DNA from: Symsagittifera roscoffensis
Taxonomy: Eukaryota > Xenacoelomorpha > Acoela > Convolutidae
DNA: 64,000 bases
NCBI RefSeq assembly: GCF_963678635.1
Contig: NW_026970820.1
Span: forward strand, 1,674,001 to 1,738,000
Direction of reading: 5' to 3'
A program made the translations under genes and the position numbers. Each line of letters begins with the position of its first letter. Position 1 is the stretch's first letter. The notes under the pieces are model-generated. The model worked only from the letters and a program-made list of their open reading frames with translations, was not told the origin of the DNA and did no database searches. This document shows, piece by piece, positions 48,320 through 61,579 of this stretch.

Positions 48320-50529
48320 CACCCTCAAGGTCACGTGACTTATTTTTGTTTTTCGTATTTTCTGAAACCAAAACATTAAGGTCATGCGTCCATATCATGG
48401 CCTCAAGCAAAGACGTCGGACTCTACGCATTCCCATTTGCAATGCGCCCTTGGGGCGCAAATGCCAATGCTCAATTAATTTTGCCAGGTGAAAATTTTTC
48501 AAAGGAAAATTCTGATAAATTTTAACTTAAACTACCACCAAAAAAACCAAAGATATCAAAGTGTGAAACAATCATGTTTTGCTAATACCGGGCATGCAGT
48601 GAGACTGATTTTGGCAAAAATAAAATGGAAAATGAAGGAAATGGAAAGAAAAAATTTGTTCAAAATAAGAACGCAACATAAAAAACTTATTTGATTTCCG
48701 CTAATGTCATAATTCCGATCAGGCTGATTTCAGATTTTAAGCATAGAATTTTACGGTTACGGCTGCTCCCTCTACAGGTCCCAGAGGGACCGAGTGAGCA
48801 TCCTACCTCGATCCAGGACAACGGATAGTTGTTTTTAATTTTTCATAAAATTTATTTTTCTTTAATGCTTGTTTTCATTTTCTCATGAGAAGCTGTATGA
48901 TTTTAAAAAAAATTGATTTCATTAAGCAATGGTTCTAAGAACAACTGACGTTAGGCGCTTACAAATACGGTTGGTGAAAACTGGTAAAGGATAATGTTGA
49001 GAAAAATTGTAAGCTTTCAAGAAAATTAAAAAAACAGTTTTTTTCTTTTTTTTCTTTTGTAAGTCGGGAGAAATCATTAAGTTTTTTTAAATTTTCCTCG
49101 CACCACCCACTGCTCTTAAGTAGTGAAGATTCATATTCTAGCCATTTATAACATTTTGGCCGAAAAAACATCAATATGTTGTAAAATGTTTTAAAATAGA
49201 GAAAAATTAAAAATTATCTTTTTTTTCGAAAAAATCAAAATTTAGTTATTTTCAAAAATGTAAAAAAGTGAAAAACAATTGCATATTACGATTCACCGTA
49301 CCCAAATTAGTGGGTCTAGTATTTTAAATTATCAAAAAATGTTGAAAATTGTGGATTTTATGAAGTTTTCATTCTGGCTATTTTTCCTTGTTGCCTCCAC
49401 TTAAGGCACCTTTGAGCCAACTTGAGAAACTGGAGCCTAAACAAGCTATACAGATAGTCTGAATGAGCCATTTTCAGCGTGATAACACGCCTGGAAGAAA
49501 AAAACTCCAGAAAAGAAAGAAAACTTTGAACTTTAACCTTTTTTCTTCTTCAAATGGAGATACTTAGAATAATTTTTCAGCCGAAAAGTTCAAAAAAAAT
49601 CAAAAAATTCAAATTTCGAAGAAATTAAAAAAAATCTCATCAGTCTGTTCATTGGAGTCTTCGATGTTCTGGGAGACCTTATCTGGCGACTAACAACAAG
49701 TGGATCACTTATTTTAAAATTTTGAGAAAGGTCAAAAAAACATGTTTTTTCGACTTTTTTGACAGAATTTCGAAAGCAATATCTTGGCTAAAAACAAGAA
49801 TGAGGGCCTAAAATTAGTACAAACAGTACTCCCAAATAAGGTACACTACGTTGGAAACAAAAAATTTACTCTGACTCAAAAATCGTTTTTTAACTTTATT
49901 TCTGAACAAGAAATTGAAAAGAAATCAAAAATTTAAAAATTTTTTGAAAAAAATGATTGTTTTGAAAAATTGCCAAATTTTAGCTGAAACTTTTCATTTT
50001 AGCTAATAAAGCCAGAGCAATGCCCTTTAAGCACAAATAATTTAATTATGCAAATTATTTTCAAGTTTTTTCGTTAAAGCCTTTTATTTTGAAAAAGTAT
50101 TCAAAAATGGGTAAAAAAAAGTTAAAAAAATCAATTTTCTCCGATTCAAAAACCTCCACTACCATGATGATTAGTGCGTTAGATAGGACTGCTGAGATCA
50201 ATTTAGACGTATTTTCATAATTATATCAAAATTTTTATTTATTTTTGAGAATTAAGCAAAATAAAAACTTTTCTTAAATTGGGCAAAAAGCCCAAATTAG
50301 CCCAAACACCTGTTAAAAATTGTTGGGTCGAAAAATCACAAAAGGAAACCCCTATTCGTTTGACATTTTAGGGCCGCATGCAAAAAATTAGACCAATCTA
50401 ACCTGACAATTTCGAGAATCAACTTTTTTGTCAAAATTCTCTAAAGACCAATTTAGGGAGATTACTTGTACCGGTGGGGGCCCTACCCCACCTAAAAAAT
50501 TTTTGAAATGCTGGAACGCGGCCACCTAG
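48320..50529 (+). repeat. Family A unit, divergent middle, 3' subtype A1
   Basis: A complete 2,210-bp unit. H1 (48443-48459) has loop TTG and an intact stem. H2 is at 48764-48800 and H4 at 50473-50492. The middle block (about 48,840-49,270) is the diverged type shared with 14308-16526 and 25382-27602. Confidence 0.95.
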
Positions 50530-52737
50530 CACCCTCAAGGTCACGTGACTTAATTTTGTTTTTGGTTTTTTCTGAAACCAAAACAATAAGGTCATGCGCC
50601 AATATCATGGCCTCAAGCAAAGACGTCGGACTCGACGCATTCACATTAGCCTTGCGCCCTTCGGGCGCAAATGCCAATGCTCAATTAATTTTGCCACGTG
50701 AAAAAATTTTTAAGGAAAAATTCTGATAAAATTTAACTTAAACTACCACGAAAGAACGCAAAGATTTCAAAGTGTGAAACAATCAAGTTTTTGCTAATAC
50801 CGGGCATGCAGTGAGACTGATTTCGGCAAAAATAAAATGAAAATTGAAGGAAATGGAAAGAAAAAAATTGTTCAAAAAAGAACGCAACATCAAAAACTTA
50901 TTTGATGTCCGCTAATGTCATAATTCCGATCAGGCTGATTTCAGATTTTAAGCGCAGATTTTACGGTTACGGCTGCTCCCTCTACAGGTCCCAGAGGGAC
51001 CGAGTGAGCATCCTACCTCGATCCAGGATAACGGACAGTTGTTTTTAATTTTTCACAAATTTTTTTTCACTAATGCTTGTTTTCAATTCCTCATGAGAAG
51101 CTGTATAAATTTTTTAAAAAAATGATTTTTTTTATCAAGGCTTCCAAGAACAACTGATGTTAGGCGGTTACAAATGCGGTTGGTGAAAACTAGTAAGGGA
51201 TAATGATGAGAAAAATTGTAAGTTTTCAAATGAATTTAAAAACAGTTTTTTTTCTTTTTTCTTTTGTAAATCGGGAGAAATGAATCAGTTTTTTTAAGTT
51301 TTCCTCGCACCACCCACTGTTCATAAGTAATGAAGATTCCTGTTCTAGCCGTTTATAAAACTTTGGCAGAAAAAACATCAGAATGATGTAAAATGTTTTA
51401 AAAAAAATAAAAATTTAAAAATTATGTTTAAAAAAAAAATCAAAAACTTGTAATTTTCAAAATTGAAAAAAAGTTAAAATTAATTGCATATTACGATTCA
51501 GCGTACCCAACTTAGTGGGTCTAGCATTTTAAATTACCAAAAAATGTTGAAAATTGTAGATTTTATGAAGTTTTCATTTTGGCTATTTTTCCTTGTCGCC
51601 TCCACTTGAGTCACCTTTGAGCCAACTTGAGAAAGTGGAACGTAAACAAGCTGCACAGATGGTCAAAGTGAGCCATTTTCAGCGTGATAACACGCCTGGA
51701 AGAAAAAAAACTCCAGAAAAGAAAGAAAATTATGAACTTTAACCTTTTTTCTTCTTCAAATGGCGATACTTAGAATAATTTTTCAGCTGAAAAGTTCAAA
51801 AAAAATCAAAAAATTCAAATTTTGAAAAAATTTATAAAAAAATCTCATCAGTCTGTTTATTGGAGTCTTCGAGGTTTTGAGAGACCTCATCTGGCGGCTA
51901 ACAACAAGTGGATCACTTATTTTAAAATTTTGAGAAAGGTCAAAAAAACATGTTTTTTGATTTTTTTGACAGAATTCCGAAAGCAATATCTTGGCTAAAA
52001 ACAAGATTGAGGGCCTAAAATTAGTACAAACAGTACTCCCACATAAGGTTTATTAGGTTGGAAACAAAAAATTTACTCTGACTCAAAAATCGTTTTTTAA
52101 CTTTATTTCTGAACAAGAAATTGAAAAGAAATGAAAAACTTAAAAATTTTTTGAAAAAAAAGATTGTTTTGAAAAAGTGCCAATTTTTAGCTGAAACTTT
52201 TCATTTTAGCTAATAAAGCCAGAGCAATGCCCTTTAAGCTCAAATAAATTAATTAAGCAAATTATTTTCAAGTTTTTTCGTTAAAGCCTTTTATTTTGAA
52301 AAAGTATTCAAAAATGGGTAAAAAAAAGTCAAAAAAATCAATTTTCTCCGATTCAAAAACCTCCACTACCATGATGATTAGTTCGTTAGATAGGACTGCT
52401 GAGATCAATTTAGACGTATTTTCATAAGTATATCAAAATTTTTATTTATTTTTGAGAATTAAGCAAAATAAAAACTTTTCCCAAATTGGGCAAAAAGCCC
52501 AAATTAGCCCAAACACCTGTTAAAAATTGTTGGGTCAAAAAATCACAAAAGGAAACCCCTATTCGTTTGCCATTTTAGGGCCGCATGCAAAAAATTAGAC
52601 CAATCTAACCTGACAATTTCGAGAATCGACTTTTTTGCAAAATTTCTCTATAGTCCATTTGAGGGATATTACTTGTACCGGTGGGGGCCCCTACCCCACC
52701 TCAAAAAATTTTGTAATGCTGGAACGCGGCCACCTAG
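50530..52737 (+). repeat. Family A unit, near-copy of 2970-5179, 3' subtype A2
   Basis: A complete 2,208-bp unit. H1 is at 50653-50669, H2 at 50974-51010 and H4 at 52680-52700. It tracks 2970-5179 and 57165-59366 through most of its length (shared CTCATCTGGCGGC, AACAAGATTGAGGG and CAGAATGATG). Confidence 0.95.
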
Positions 52738-54947
52738 CACCCTCAAGGTCACGTGTGTGATTTTTGTTTTTGGTATTTTCTGAAAACAAAAGAGAGCGTG
52801 GTCATGCATCTACATCATGTGCCCAAGCAAATACGTGGACTTCTACGCATTCCCATTCGCAAGGCGCCCTTCGGGCGCAAATGCCAAGGCTCAATTAATT
52901 TTGCCAGGTGAAAATGTTTTAAAGAAAAATTCTGATGAATTTTAACTTAAACTACCACCAAAAAACGCAAAGTTTTCAAAGTGTGAAACAATCAAGTTTT
53001 TGGTAATACCGGGCATGCAGAGAGACTGATTTGGGCAAAAATAAAATGGAAAATGAAGGAAATGGAAAGAAAAAAATTGTTCAAAATAAGAACGCATTAT
53101 CAAAAATTATTTGATCTCCGCTAATGTCATAATTCCGATCAGGCTGATTTCAGATTTTAAGCGTAGGGTTTACAGTTACGGCTGCTCTCTCTACAGGTCC
53201 CAGAGGGACCGAGTGAGCATCCTACCTCGATCCAGGATAACGGATAGTTGTTTTAAGTTTTTCACAATTTTTTTTACACTAATGCTTGTTTTCACTTCCT
53301 CATGAGAAGCTGTATAATTTTTTAGAAAAAATGATTTTAATAATCAAAGCTTCCAAGAACAACTGATGTTAGGCGGTTACAAATGAGGTTGGTGAAAAGT
53401 AGTAAGGGATAATGATGAGAAAAATAGCAAGTTTTCAAATGAATTTAAAAACAGTTTTTTTCTTTTTTTCTTTTGTAAATCGGGAGAAACGAATCAGTTT
53501 TTTAAAGTTTTCCTGGCACCACCCACTGTTACTAAATAATGAAGATTCATGTTCTAGCCGTTAATAACAATTTGGCAGAAAAAACATCAATATGATGTAA
53601 AATGTTTTAAAAAAGAGAAAAATTTAAAAATTATGTTTTTTTTTAGAAAAAAAAAAAAATTGTAATTTTCAAAATTGAAAAAAAGTGAAAATTAATTGCC
53701 TATTACGATTCAGCGTACCCAATTTAGTGGGTCTAGCATTTTAAATTACCAAAAAACGTTGAAAATTGTAGATTTTATGAAGTTTTCATTTTGGCTATTT
53801 TTCCTTGTCGCCTCCACTTAAGGCACCTTTGAGCCAACTTGAGAAACTGAAACCTAAACAAGCTACACAGATAGTCTGAATGAGCCATTTTCAGCTTGAT
53901 AACACGCCAGGAAGAAAAAAAACTGTAGAAAAGAATGAAAATTTTGAACTTTAACCTTTTTTCTTCTTCAAATGGCGTTACTTAGAATAATTTTTCAGCA
54001 GAAAAGTTGAAAAAAAATCAAAAAATTCAAATTTTGAAAAAATTTTAAAAAAATCTCATCAGTCTGTTTATTGGAGTCTTCGAGATTTTGGGAGACCTTA
54101 TCTGGTGGCTAACATCAAAAGATCACTTATTTTGAAATTTCGAGAAAGGTCAAAAAAACATGTTTTTTCGATTTTTTTGACAGAATTCCGAAAGCAATAT
54201 CTTGGCTTAAAACAAAAATGAGGGCCTAAAATTAGTACAAACAGTACTCCCACATAAAGTACATTAGGTTGGAAACAAAAAATTGACTCTGACTCAAAAA
54301 TCGTTTTTAAACTTTATTTCTGAACAAAAAATTGTAAAAAAATCAAAAATTTAATTTTTTTTTGAAAAAAATGATTGTTTTGAAAAAGTGCCTATTTTTA
54401 GCTGAAACTTTTCATTTTAGCTAAGAAAGCCAGAGCAATGCCCTTTAAGCTCTAATAAATTAATAAACCAAATTGTTTTCAAGTTTTTTCGTCAAAGGTT
54501 TTTATTTTGAAAAAGTATTCAAAAATGGGTAAAAAAAAGTCAAAAAAATCAATTTTCTCCGATTCAAAAACCTCCACTACCATGATGACTAGTGCGTTAG
54601 ATAGGACTGCTGAGATCAATTTAGACGTTCTTTCATAAGTATATCAAAATTTTTACTTATTTTTGAGAATTAGGCAAAATAAAAACTTTTCCCAAATTGG
54701 GCAAAAAGCCCAAATTAGCCCAAACACCTGTTAAAAATTGTTGGGTCAAAAAATCACAAAAGGAAACCCCTATTCGTTTGACATTTTAGGGCCGCATGCA
54801 AAAAATTAGACCAATCTAACCTGACAATTTCGAGAATCAACTTTTTTGTCAAGATTCTCTAAAGACCAATTTAGGGAGATTACTTGTACCGGTGGGGGCC
54901 CTACCCCACCTAAAAAATTTTTGAAATGCTGGAACGCGGCCACCTAG
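52738..54947 (+). repeat. Family A unit, near-copy of 9886-12093, 3' subtype A1
   Basis: A complete 2,210-bp unit. H1 is at 52864-52878, H2 at 53183-53219 and H4 at 54891-54910. The near identity to 9886-12093 extends across the unit, but flanking units differ: that copy follows a B unit, this one follows an A unit. Confidence 0.95.
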
Positions 54948-57164
54948 CACAATCAGGTACTAGTGGCTTGATTTGAGATTTTAGTATTTTCTCGGACCAA
55001 AAGAGAGTGTCGTCAAGCATCTACATCTTGTGCTCAAGCAAATACGTGGACTTCTACGCATTCCCATTAGCAATGCGCTCTTCGGGCGCAAATGCCAATG
55101 CTCAATTAATTTTGCCAGGTGAAAATTTTTTAAAGAAAAATTCTGATAAATTTTAATTTAAACTACCACCAAAAAACGCAAAGATTTCAAAGTGTGAAAC
55201 AATCCAGTTTTGGCTAATACCGGGCATGCAGTGAGACTGATTTTGGCGAAAATAAAATGGAAAATGAAGGAAATGGAAAGAAAAAAATTGTTCAAAATAA
55301 GAACGCAACATCAAAAACTTATTTGATATCCGCTAATGTCATAATTCCGATCAGGCTGATTTCAGATTTTAAGCGTAGATTTTACGGTTACGGCTGCTCT
55401 CTCTACAGGTCCCAGAGGGACCGAGTGAGCATCGTACCTCGATCCAGGATAACGGATAGTTGTTTTAAATTTTTCACAAAATATTTTTTCACTAATGCTT
55501 GTTTTCAATTCCTCATGAGAAGCTGTATAAATTTTAAAAAATTGATTTTTTTAATCAATGCTTCCAAGAACAACTGATGTTAGGCAGTTACAAATGCGGT
55601 TGGTGAAAACTAGTAAGGGATAATGATGAGAAAAATTGTAAGTATTCAAATGAATTTAAAAACAGTTTTTTTCTTTTTTTCTTTTGTAAATCGGGAGAAA
55701 TGAATCAGTTTTTTTTTAAGTTTTCCTCGCACCACCCACTGTTCCTAAGAAATGAAGATTCCTGTTCTAGCCGTTTATAACACTTTGGCTGAAAAAACAT
55801 CAATATGATGTAAAATGTTTTAAAAAAGAGAAAAAGTTAAAAATTATGTTTTTTTTTTTTAAAAATCAAAAAATTGTAATTTTCAAAATTGAAAAAAAGT
55901 AAAAATTAAATGCATATTACAATTCACCGTACCCAACTTAGTGGGTATAGCATTTTAAATTACCAAAAAATGTTGAAAATTGTAGATTTTATGAAGTTTT
56001 CATTTTGGCTATTTTTCCTTGTCGCCTCCACTTAAGGTACCTTTGAGCCAACTTGAGAAACTGGAACCTAAACAAGCTATACAGATAGTCTGAATGAGCC
56101 ATTTTCAGCGTGATAACACGCCTGGAAGAAAACAAAACTCCAGAAAAGAAAGAAAATTTTGAACTTTAACCTTTTTTCTTCTTCAAATGGCGATACTTAG
56201 AATAATTTTTCAGCTGAAAAGTTCAAAAAAAATCAAAAAATTCAAATTTTGAAAAAAATTTAAAAAAATCTCATCAGTCTGTTGATTGGAGTCTTCGAGG
56301 TTTTGGGAGATCTTATCTGGCGGCTAACAACAAAAGGATCACTTATTATAAAAATTTGAGAAAGGTCAAAAAAACATGTTTTTTCGATTTTTTTGACAGA
56401 ATTCCGAAAGCAATATCTTGGCTAAAAACAAAAATGAGGGCCTAAAATTAGTACAAACAGTACTCCCACATAAAGTACATTAGGTTGGAAACAAAAAATT
56501 GACTCTGACTCAAAAATCGTTTTTTAACTTTATTTCTGCACAAAAAATTGTAAAAAAATCAAAAATTAAAAAATTTTTTGAAAAAAACGATTGTTTTGAA
56601 AAAGTGCCAAATTTTAGCTGAAACTTTTCATTTTAGCTAAGAAAGCCACAGCAATGTTCTTTAAGCTCAAATAATTTAATTAAGCAAATTAATTTCAAGT
56701 TTTTTCGTTAAAGGCTTTTATTTTGAAAAAGTATTCAAAAATGGGTAAAAAAAAGTCAAAAAAATTAATTTTCTCAGATTGAAAAACCTCCACTGCCATG
56801 ACGATTAGTTCGTTCGATAGGACTACTGAGATCAATTTAGACGTATTTTCATAAGAATATCAAAATTTTTATTTATTTTTGAGAATTAAGCAAAATAAAA
56901 ACTTTTCCCAAATTGGGCAAAAAGCCCAAATTAGCCCAAACACCTGTTAAAAATTGTTGGGTCAAAAAGTCACAAAAGGAAACCCCTATTCGTTTGACAT
57001 TTTAGGGCCGCATGCAAAAATTTAGACCAATCTAACCTGACAATTTCGAGAATCGACTTTTTTGCAAAATTTCTCTATAGTCCATTTGAGGGATATTACT
57101 TGTACCGGTGGGGGCCCCTACCCCACCTCAAAAAATTTTGTAATGCTGGAACGCGGCCACCTAG
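54948..57164 (+). repeat. Family A unit, 5' type CACAATCAGG, 3' subtype A2
   Basis: A complete 2,217-bp unit. H1 (55074-55090) has a C-to-T change that keeps a wobble pair. H2 is at 55395-55431 and H4 at 57107-57127. The longest frame in the window (106 codons, 55257-55577) lies here. It starts in the A-rich spacer, runs through H2 and has no conserved start or end among copies. Confidence 0.95.
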
Positions 57165-59366
57165 CACCCTCAAGGTCACGTGACTTATTTTTTGTTTTTG
57201 GTATTTGCTGAAACCAAAACAATAAGGTCATGCGCCAATATCATGGCCTCAAGCAAAGACGTCGGACTCGACGCATTCAGATTAGCCTTGCGCCCTTCGG
57301 GCGCAAATGCCAATGCTCAATTAATTTTGCCACGTGAAAAAATTTTTAAGGAAAAATTCTGATAAAATTTAACTTAAACTACCACGAAAGAACGCAAAGA
57401 TTTCAAAGTGTGAAACAATCAAGTTTTTGCTAATACCGGGCATGCAGTGAGACTGATTTCGGCAAAAATAAAATGAAAATTGAAGGAAATGGAAAGAAAA
57501 AAATTGTTCAAAAAAGAACGCAAAATCAAAAACTTATTTGATGTCCGCTAATGTTATAATTCAGGCTGATTTCAGATTTTAAGCGCAGAGTTTACGGTTA
57601 CGGCTGCTCCCTCTACAGGTCCCAGAGGGACCGAGTGAGCATCCTACCTCGATCCAGGATAACGGACAGTTGTTTTTAATTTTTCACAAATTTTTTTTCA
57701 CTAATGCTTGTTTTCAATTCCTCATGAGAAGCTGTATAAATTTTTTAAAAAAATGTTTTTTTTTATCAATGCTTCCAAGAACAACTGATGTTAGGCGGTT
57801 ACAAATGCGGTTGGTGAAAACTAGTAAGGGATAATGATGAGAAAAATTGTAAGTTTTCAAATGAATTTAAAAACAGTTTTTTTCTTTTTTCTTTTGTAAA
57901 TCGGGAGAAATGAATCAGTTTTTTTAAGTTTTCCTCGCACCACCCACTGTTCATAAGTAATGAAGATTCCTGTTCTAGCCGTTTATAAAACTTTGGCAGA
58001 AAAAACATCAGAATGATGTAAAATGTTTTAAAAAAAAAAAAATTAAAAATTATGTTTAAAAAAAAAATCAAAAACTTGTAATTTTCAAAATTGAAAAAAA
58101 GTTAAAATTAATTGCATATTACGATTCAGCGTACCCAACTTAGTGGGTCTAGCATTTTAAATTACCAAAAAATGTTGAAAATTGTAGATTTTATGAAGTT
58201 TTCATTTTGGCTATTTTTCCTTGTCGCCTCCACTTGAGGCACCTTTGAGCCAACTTGAGAAACTGGAACGTAAACAAGCTGCACAGATGGTCAAAGTGAG
58301 CCATTTTCAGCGTGATAACACGCCTGGAAGAAAAAAAACTCCAGAAATGAAAGAAAATTATGAACTTTAACCTTTTTTCTTCTTCAAATGGCGATACTTA
58401 GAATAATTTTTCAGCTGAAAAGTTCAAAAAAAATCAAAAAATTCAAATTTTGAAAAAATTTATAAAAAAACCTCATCAGTCTGTTTATTGGAGTCTTCGA
58501 GGTTTTGAGAGACCTCATCTGGCGGCTAACAACAAGTGGATCACTTATTTTAAAATTTTGAGAAAGGTCAAAAAAACATGTTTTTTTGATTTTTTTGACA
58601 GAATTCCGAAAGCAATATCTTGGCTAAAAACAAGATTGAGGGCCTAAAATTAGTACAAACAGTACTCCCACATAAGTTACATTAGGTTGGAAACAAAAAA
58701 TTTACTCTGACTCAAAAATCGTTTTTTAACTTTATTTCTGAACAAGAAATTGAAAAGAAATGAAAAACTTAAAAATTTTTTGAAAAAAAAGATTGTTTTG
58801 AAAAAGTGCCAATTTTTAGCTGAAACTTTTCATTTTAGCTAATAAAGCCAGAGCAATGCCCTTTAAGCTCAAATAAATTAATTATGCAAATTATTTTGAA
58901 GTTTTTTCGTTAAAGCCTTTTATTTTGAAAAAGTATTCAAAAATGGGTAAAAAAAAGTCAAAAAAATCAATTTTCTCCGATTCAAAAACCTCCACTACCA
59001 TGATGATTAGTTCGTTAGATAGGACTGCTGAGATCAATTTAGACGTATTTTCATAAGTATATCAAAATTTTTATTTATTTTTGAGAATTAAGCAAAATAA
59101 AAACTTTTCCCAAATTGGGCAAAAAGCCCAAATTAGCCCAAACACCTGTTAAAAATTGTTGGGTCAAAAAATCACAAAAGGAAACCCCTATTCATTTGAC
59201 ATTTTAGGGCCGCATGCAAAAAATTAGACCATTCTAACCTGACAATTTGGAGAATCGACTTTTTTGCAAAATTTCTCTATAGTCCATTTGAGGGATATTA
59301 CTTGTACCGGTGGGGGCCCCTACCCCACCTCAAAAAATTTTGTAATGCTGGAACGCGGCCACCTAG
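57165..59366 (+). repeat. Family A unit, AATAAGGTCATGCG variant, 3' subtype A2
   Basis: A complete 2,202-bp unit. H1 is at 57289-57305, H2 at 57605-57641 and H4 at 59309-59329. It has a small deletion near 57,560 (TCCGATCAGG shortened) compared with its relatives 2970-5179 and 50530-52737. Confidence 0.95.
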
Positions 59367-61579
59367 CACAATCAGGTACTAGTGGTGGATGCTTGTTTTT
59401 CGTATTTTGTCAAACCAAAACAGAGCGTGTTCATGCATCGACATCATGTGCTCAAGCAAATACGTGGACTTCTACGCATTCCCATTCGCAATGTGCCCTT
59501 CGGGCGCAAATGCCAATGCTCAATTAATTTTGTCGAGTGAAAATTTTGTAAATAAAAATTCTGATGAATTTTAACTTAAACTACCACCAAAAAACGCAAA
59601 GAGTTGAAAGTGTGAAACAATCAAGTTTTTGCTACTACCGGGCATGCAGTGAGACTGATTTCGGCAAAAATAAAATGGAAAATGAAGGAAATGGAAAGAA
59701 AAAAATTGTTCAAAATAAGAACGCAATTTCAAAAACTTATTTGATCTCCGCTAATGTCATAATTCCGATCAGGCTAATTTCAGATTTTGAGCGTAGAGTT
59801 TAAGGTTACGGCTGCTCCCTCTACAGGTCCCAGAGGGACCGAGTGAGCATCCTACCTCGATCCAGGATAACGGATAGTTGTTTCAAATTTTTCACAAAAT
59901 ATTTTTTCACTAATGCTTGTTTTCAATTCCTCATGAGAAGCTGTATAAATTTTAAAAAATTGATTTTTTTAATCAATGCTTCCAAGAACAACTGATGTTA
60001 GGCGGTTACAAATGCGGTTGGTGAAAACTAGTTAGGGATAATGATGAGAAAAATTGTAAGTTTTCAAATGAATTTAAAAACAGTTTATTTCTTTTTTTCT
60101 TTTGTAAATCGGGAGAAATGAATCAGTTTTTTTTAAGTTTTCCTCGCACTACCCACTGTTCCTAAGAAATGAAGATTCCTGTTCTAGCCGTTTATAACAC
60201 TTTGGCAGAAAAAAACATCAATATGATGTAAAATGTTTTAAAAAAGAGAAAAAGTTAAAAATTATGTTTTTTTTTAAAAAATCAAAAAATTGTAATTTTC
60301 AAAATTGAAAAAAAGTAAAAATTAATTGCATATTACAATTCACCGTACCCAACTTAGTGGGTATAGCATTTTAAATTACCAAAAAATGTTGAAAATTGTA
60401 GATTTTATGAAGTTTTCATTTTGGCTATTTTTCCTTGTCGCCTCCACTTAAGGCACCTTTGAGCCAACTTGAGAAACTGGAACCTAAACAAGCTATACAG
60501 ATAGGCTGAATGAGCCATTTTCAGCGTGATAACACGCCTGGAAGAAAAAAAACTCCAGAAAAGAAAGAAAATTTTGAACTTTAACCTTTTTTCTTCTTCA
60601 AATGGCGATACTTAGTATAATTTTTCAGCTGAAAAGTTCAAAAAAAATCAAAAAATTCAAATTTTGAAAAAATTTTAAAAAAATCTCATCAGTCTGTTTA
60701 TTGGAGTCTTCGAGGTTTTGGGAGATCTTATCTGGCGGCTAACAACAAAAGGATCACTTATTATAAAAATTTGAGAAAGGTCAAAAAAACATGTTTTTTC
60801 GATTTTTTTGACAGAATTCCGAAAGCAATATCTTGGCTAAAAACAAAAATGAGGGCCTAAAATTAGTACAAACCGTACTCCCACATAAAGTACATTAGGT
60901 TGGAAACAAAAAAATGACTCTGACTCAAAAATCGTTTTTTAACTTTATTTCTGAACAAAAAATTGTAAAAAAATCAAAAATTAAAAAATTTTTTGAAAAA
61001 AACGATTGTTTTGAAAAAGTGCCAATTTTTAGCTGAAACTTTTCATTTTAGCTAAGAAAGCCAGAGCAATGTTCTTTAAGCTCAAATAATTTAATTAAGC
61101 AAATTATTTTCAAGTTTTTTCGTTAAAGGCTTTTATTTTGAAAAAGTATTCAAAAATGGGTAAAAAAAAGTCAAAAAAATTAATTTTTTCAGATTGAAAA
61201 ACCTCCACTGCCATGATGATTAGTTCGTTCGATAGGACTACTGAGATCAATTTAGACGTATTTCCATAAGTATATCAAAATTTTTATTTATTTTTGAGAA
61301 TTAAGCAAAATAAAAACGTTTCCCAAATTGGGCAAAATGCCCAAATTAGCCCAAACACCTGTTAAAAATTGTTGGGTCAAAAAGTCACAAAAGGAAACCC
61401 CTATTCGTTTGCCATTTTAGGGCCGCATGCAAAAAATTAGACCAATCTAACCTGACAATTTCGAGAATCGACTTTTTTGCAAAATTTCTCTATAGTCCAT
61501 TTGAGGGATATTACTTGTACCGGTGGGGGCCCCTACCCCACCTCAAAAAATTTTGTAATGCTGGAACGCGGCCACCTAG
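59367..61579 (+). repeat. Family A unit, 5' type CACAATCAGG, 3' subtype A2
   Basis: A complete 2,213-bp unit. H1 (59492-59508) has a C-to-T change giving a wobble pair (TGTGCCC/GGGCGCA). H2 is at 59813-59849 and H4 at 61522-61542. Its middle resembles 54948-57164. It is followed by a family C unit. Confidence 0.95.

Noticed and set aside
55257-55577. 106-codon open frame, longest in the window
   Set aside because: It is one copy of the frame that runs through H2 in family A units; length and ends vary among copies and no domain is recognisable.
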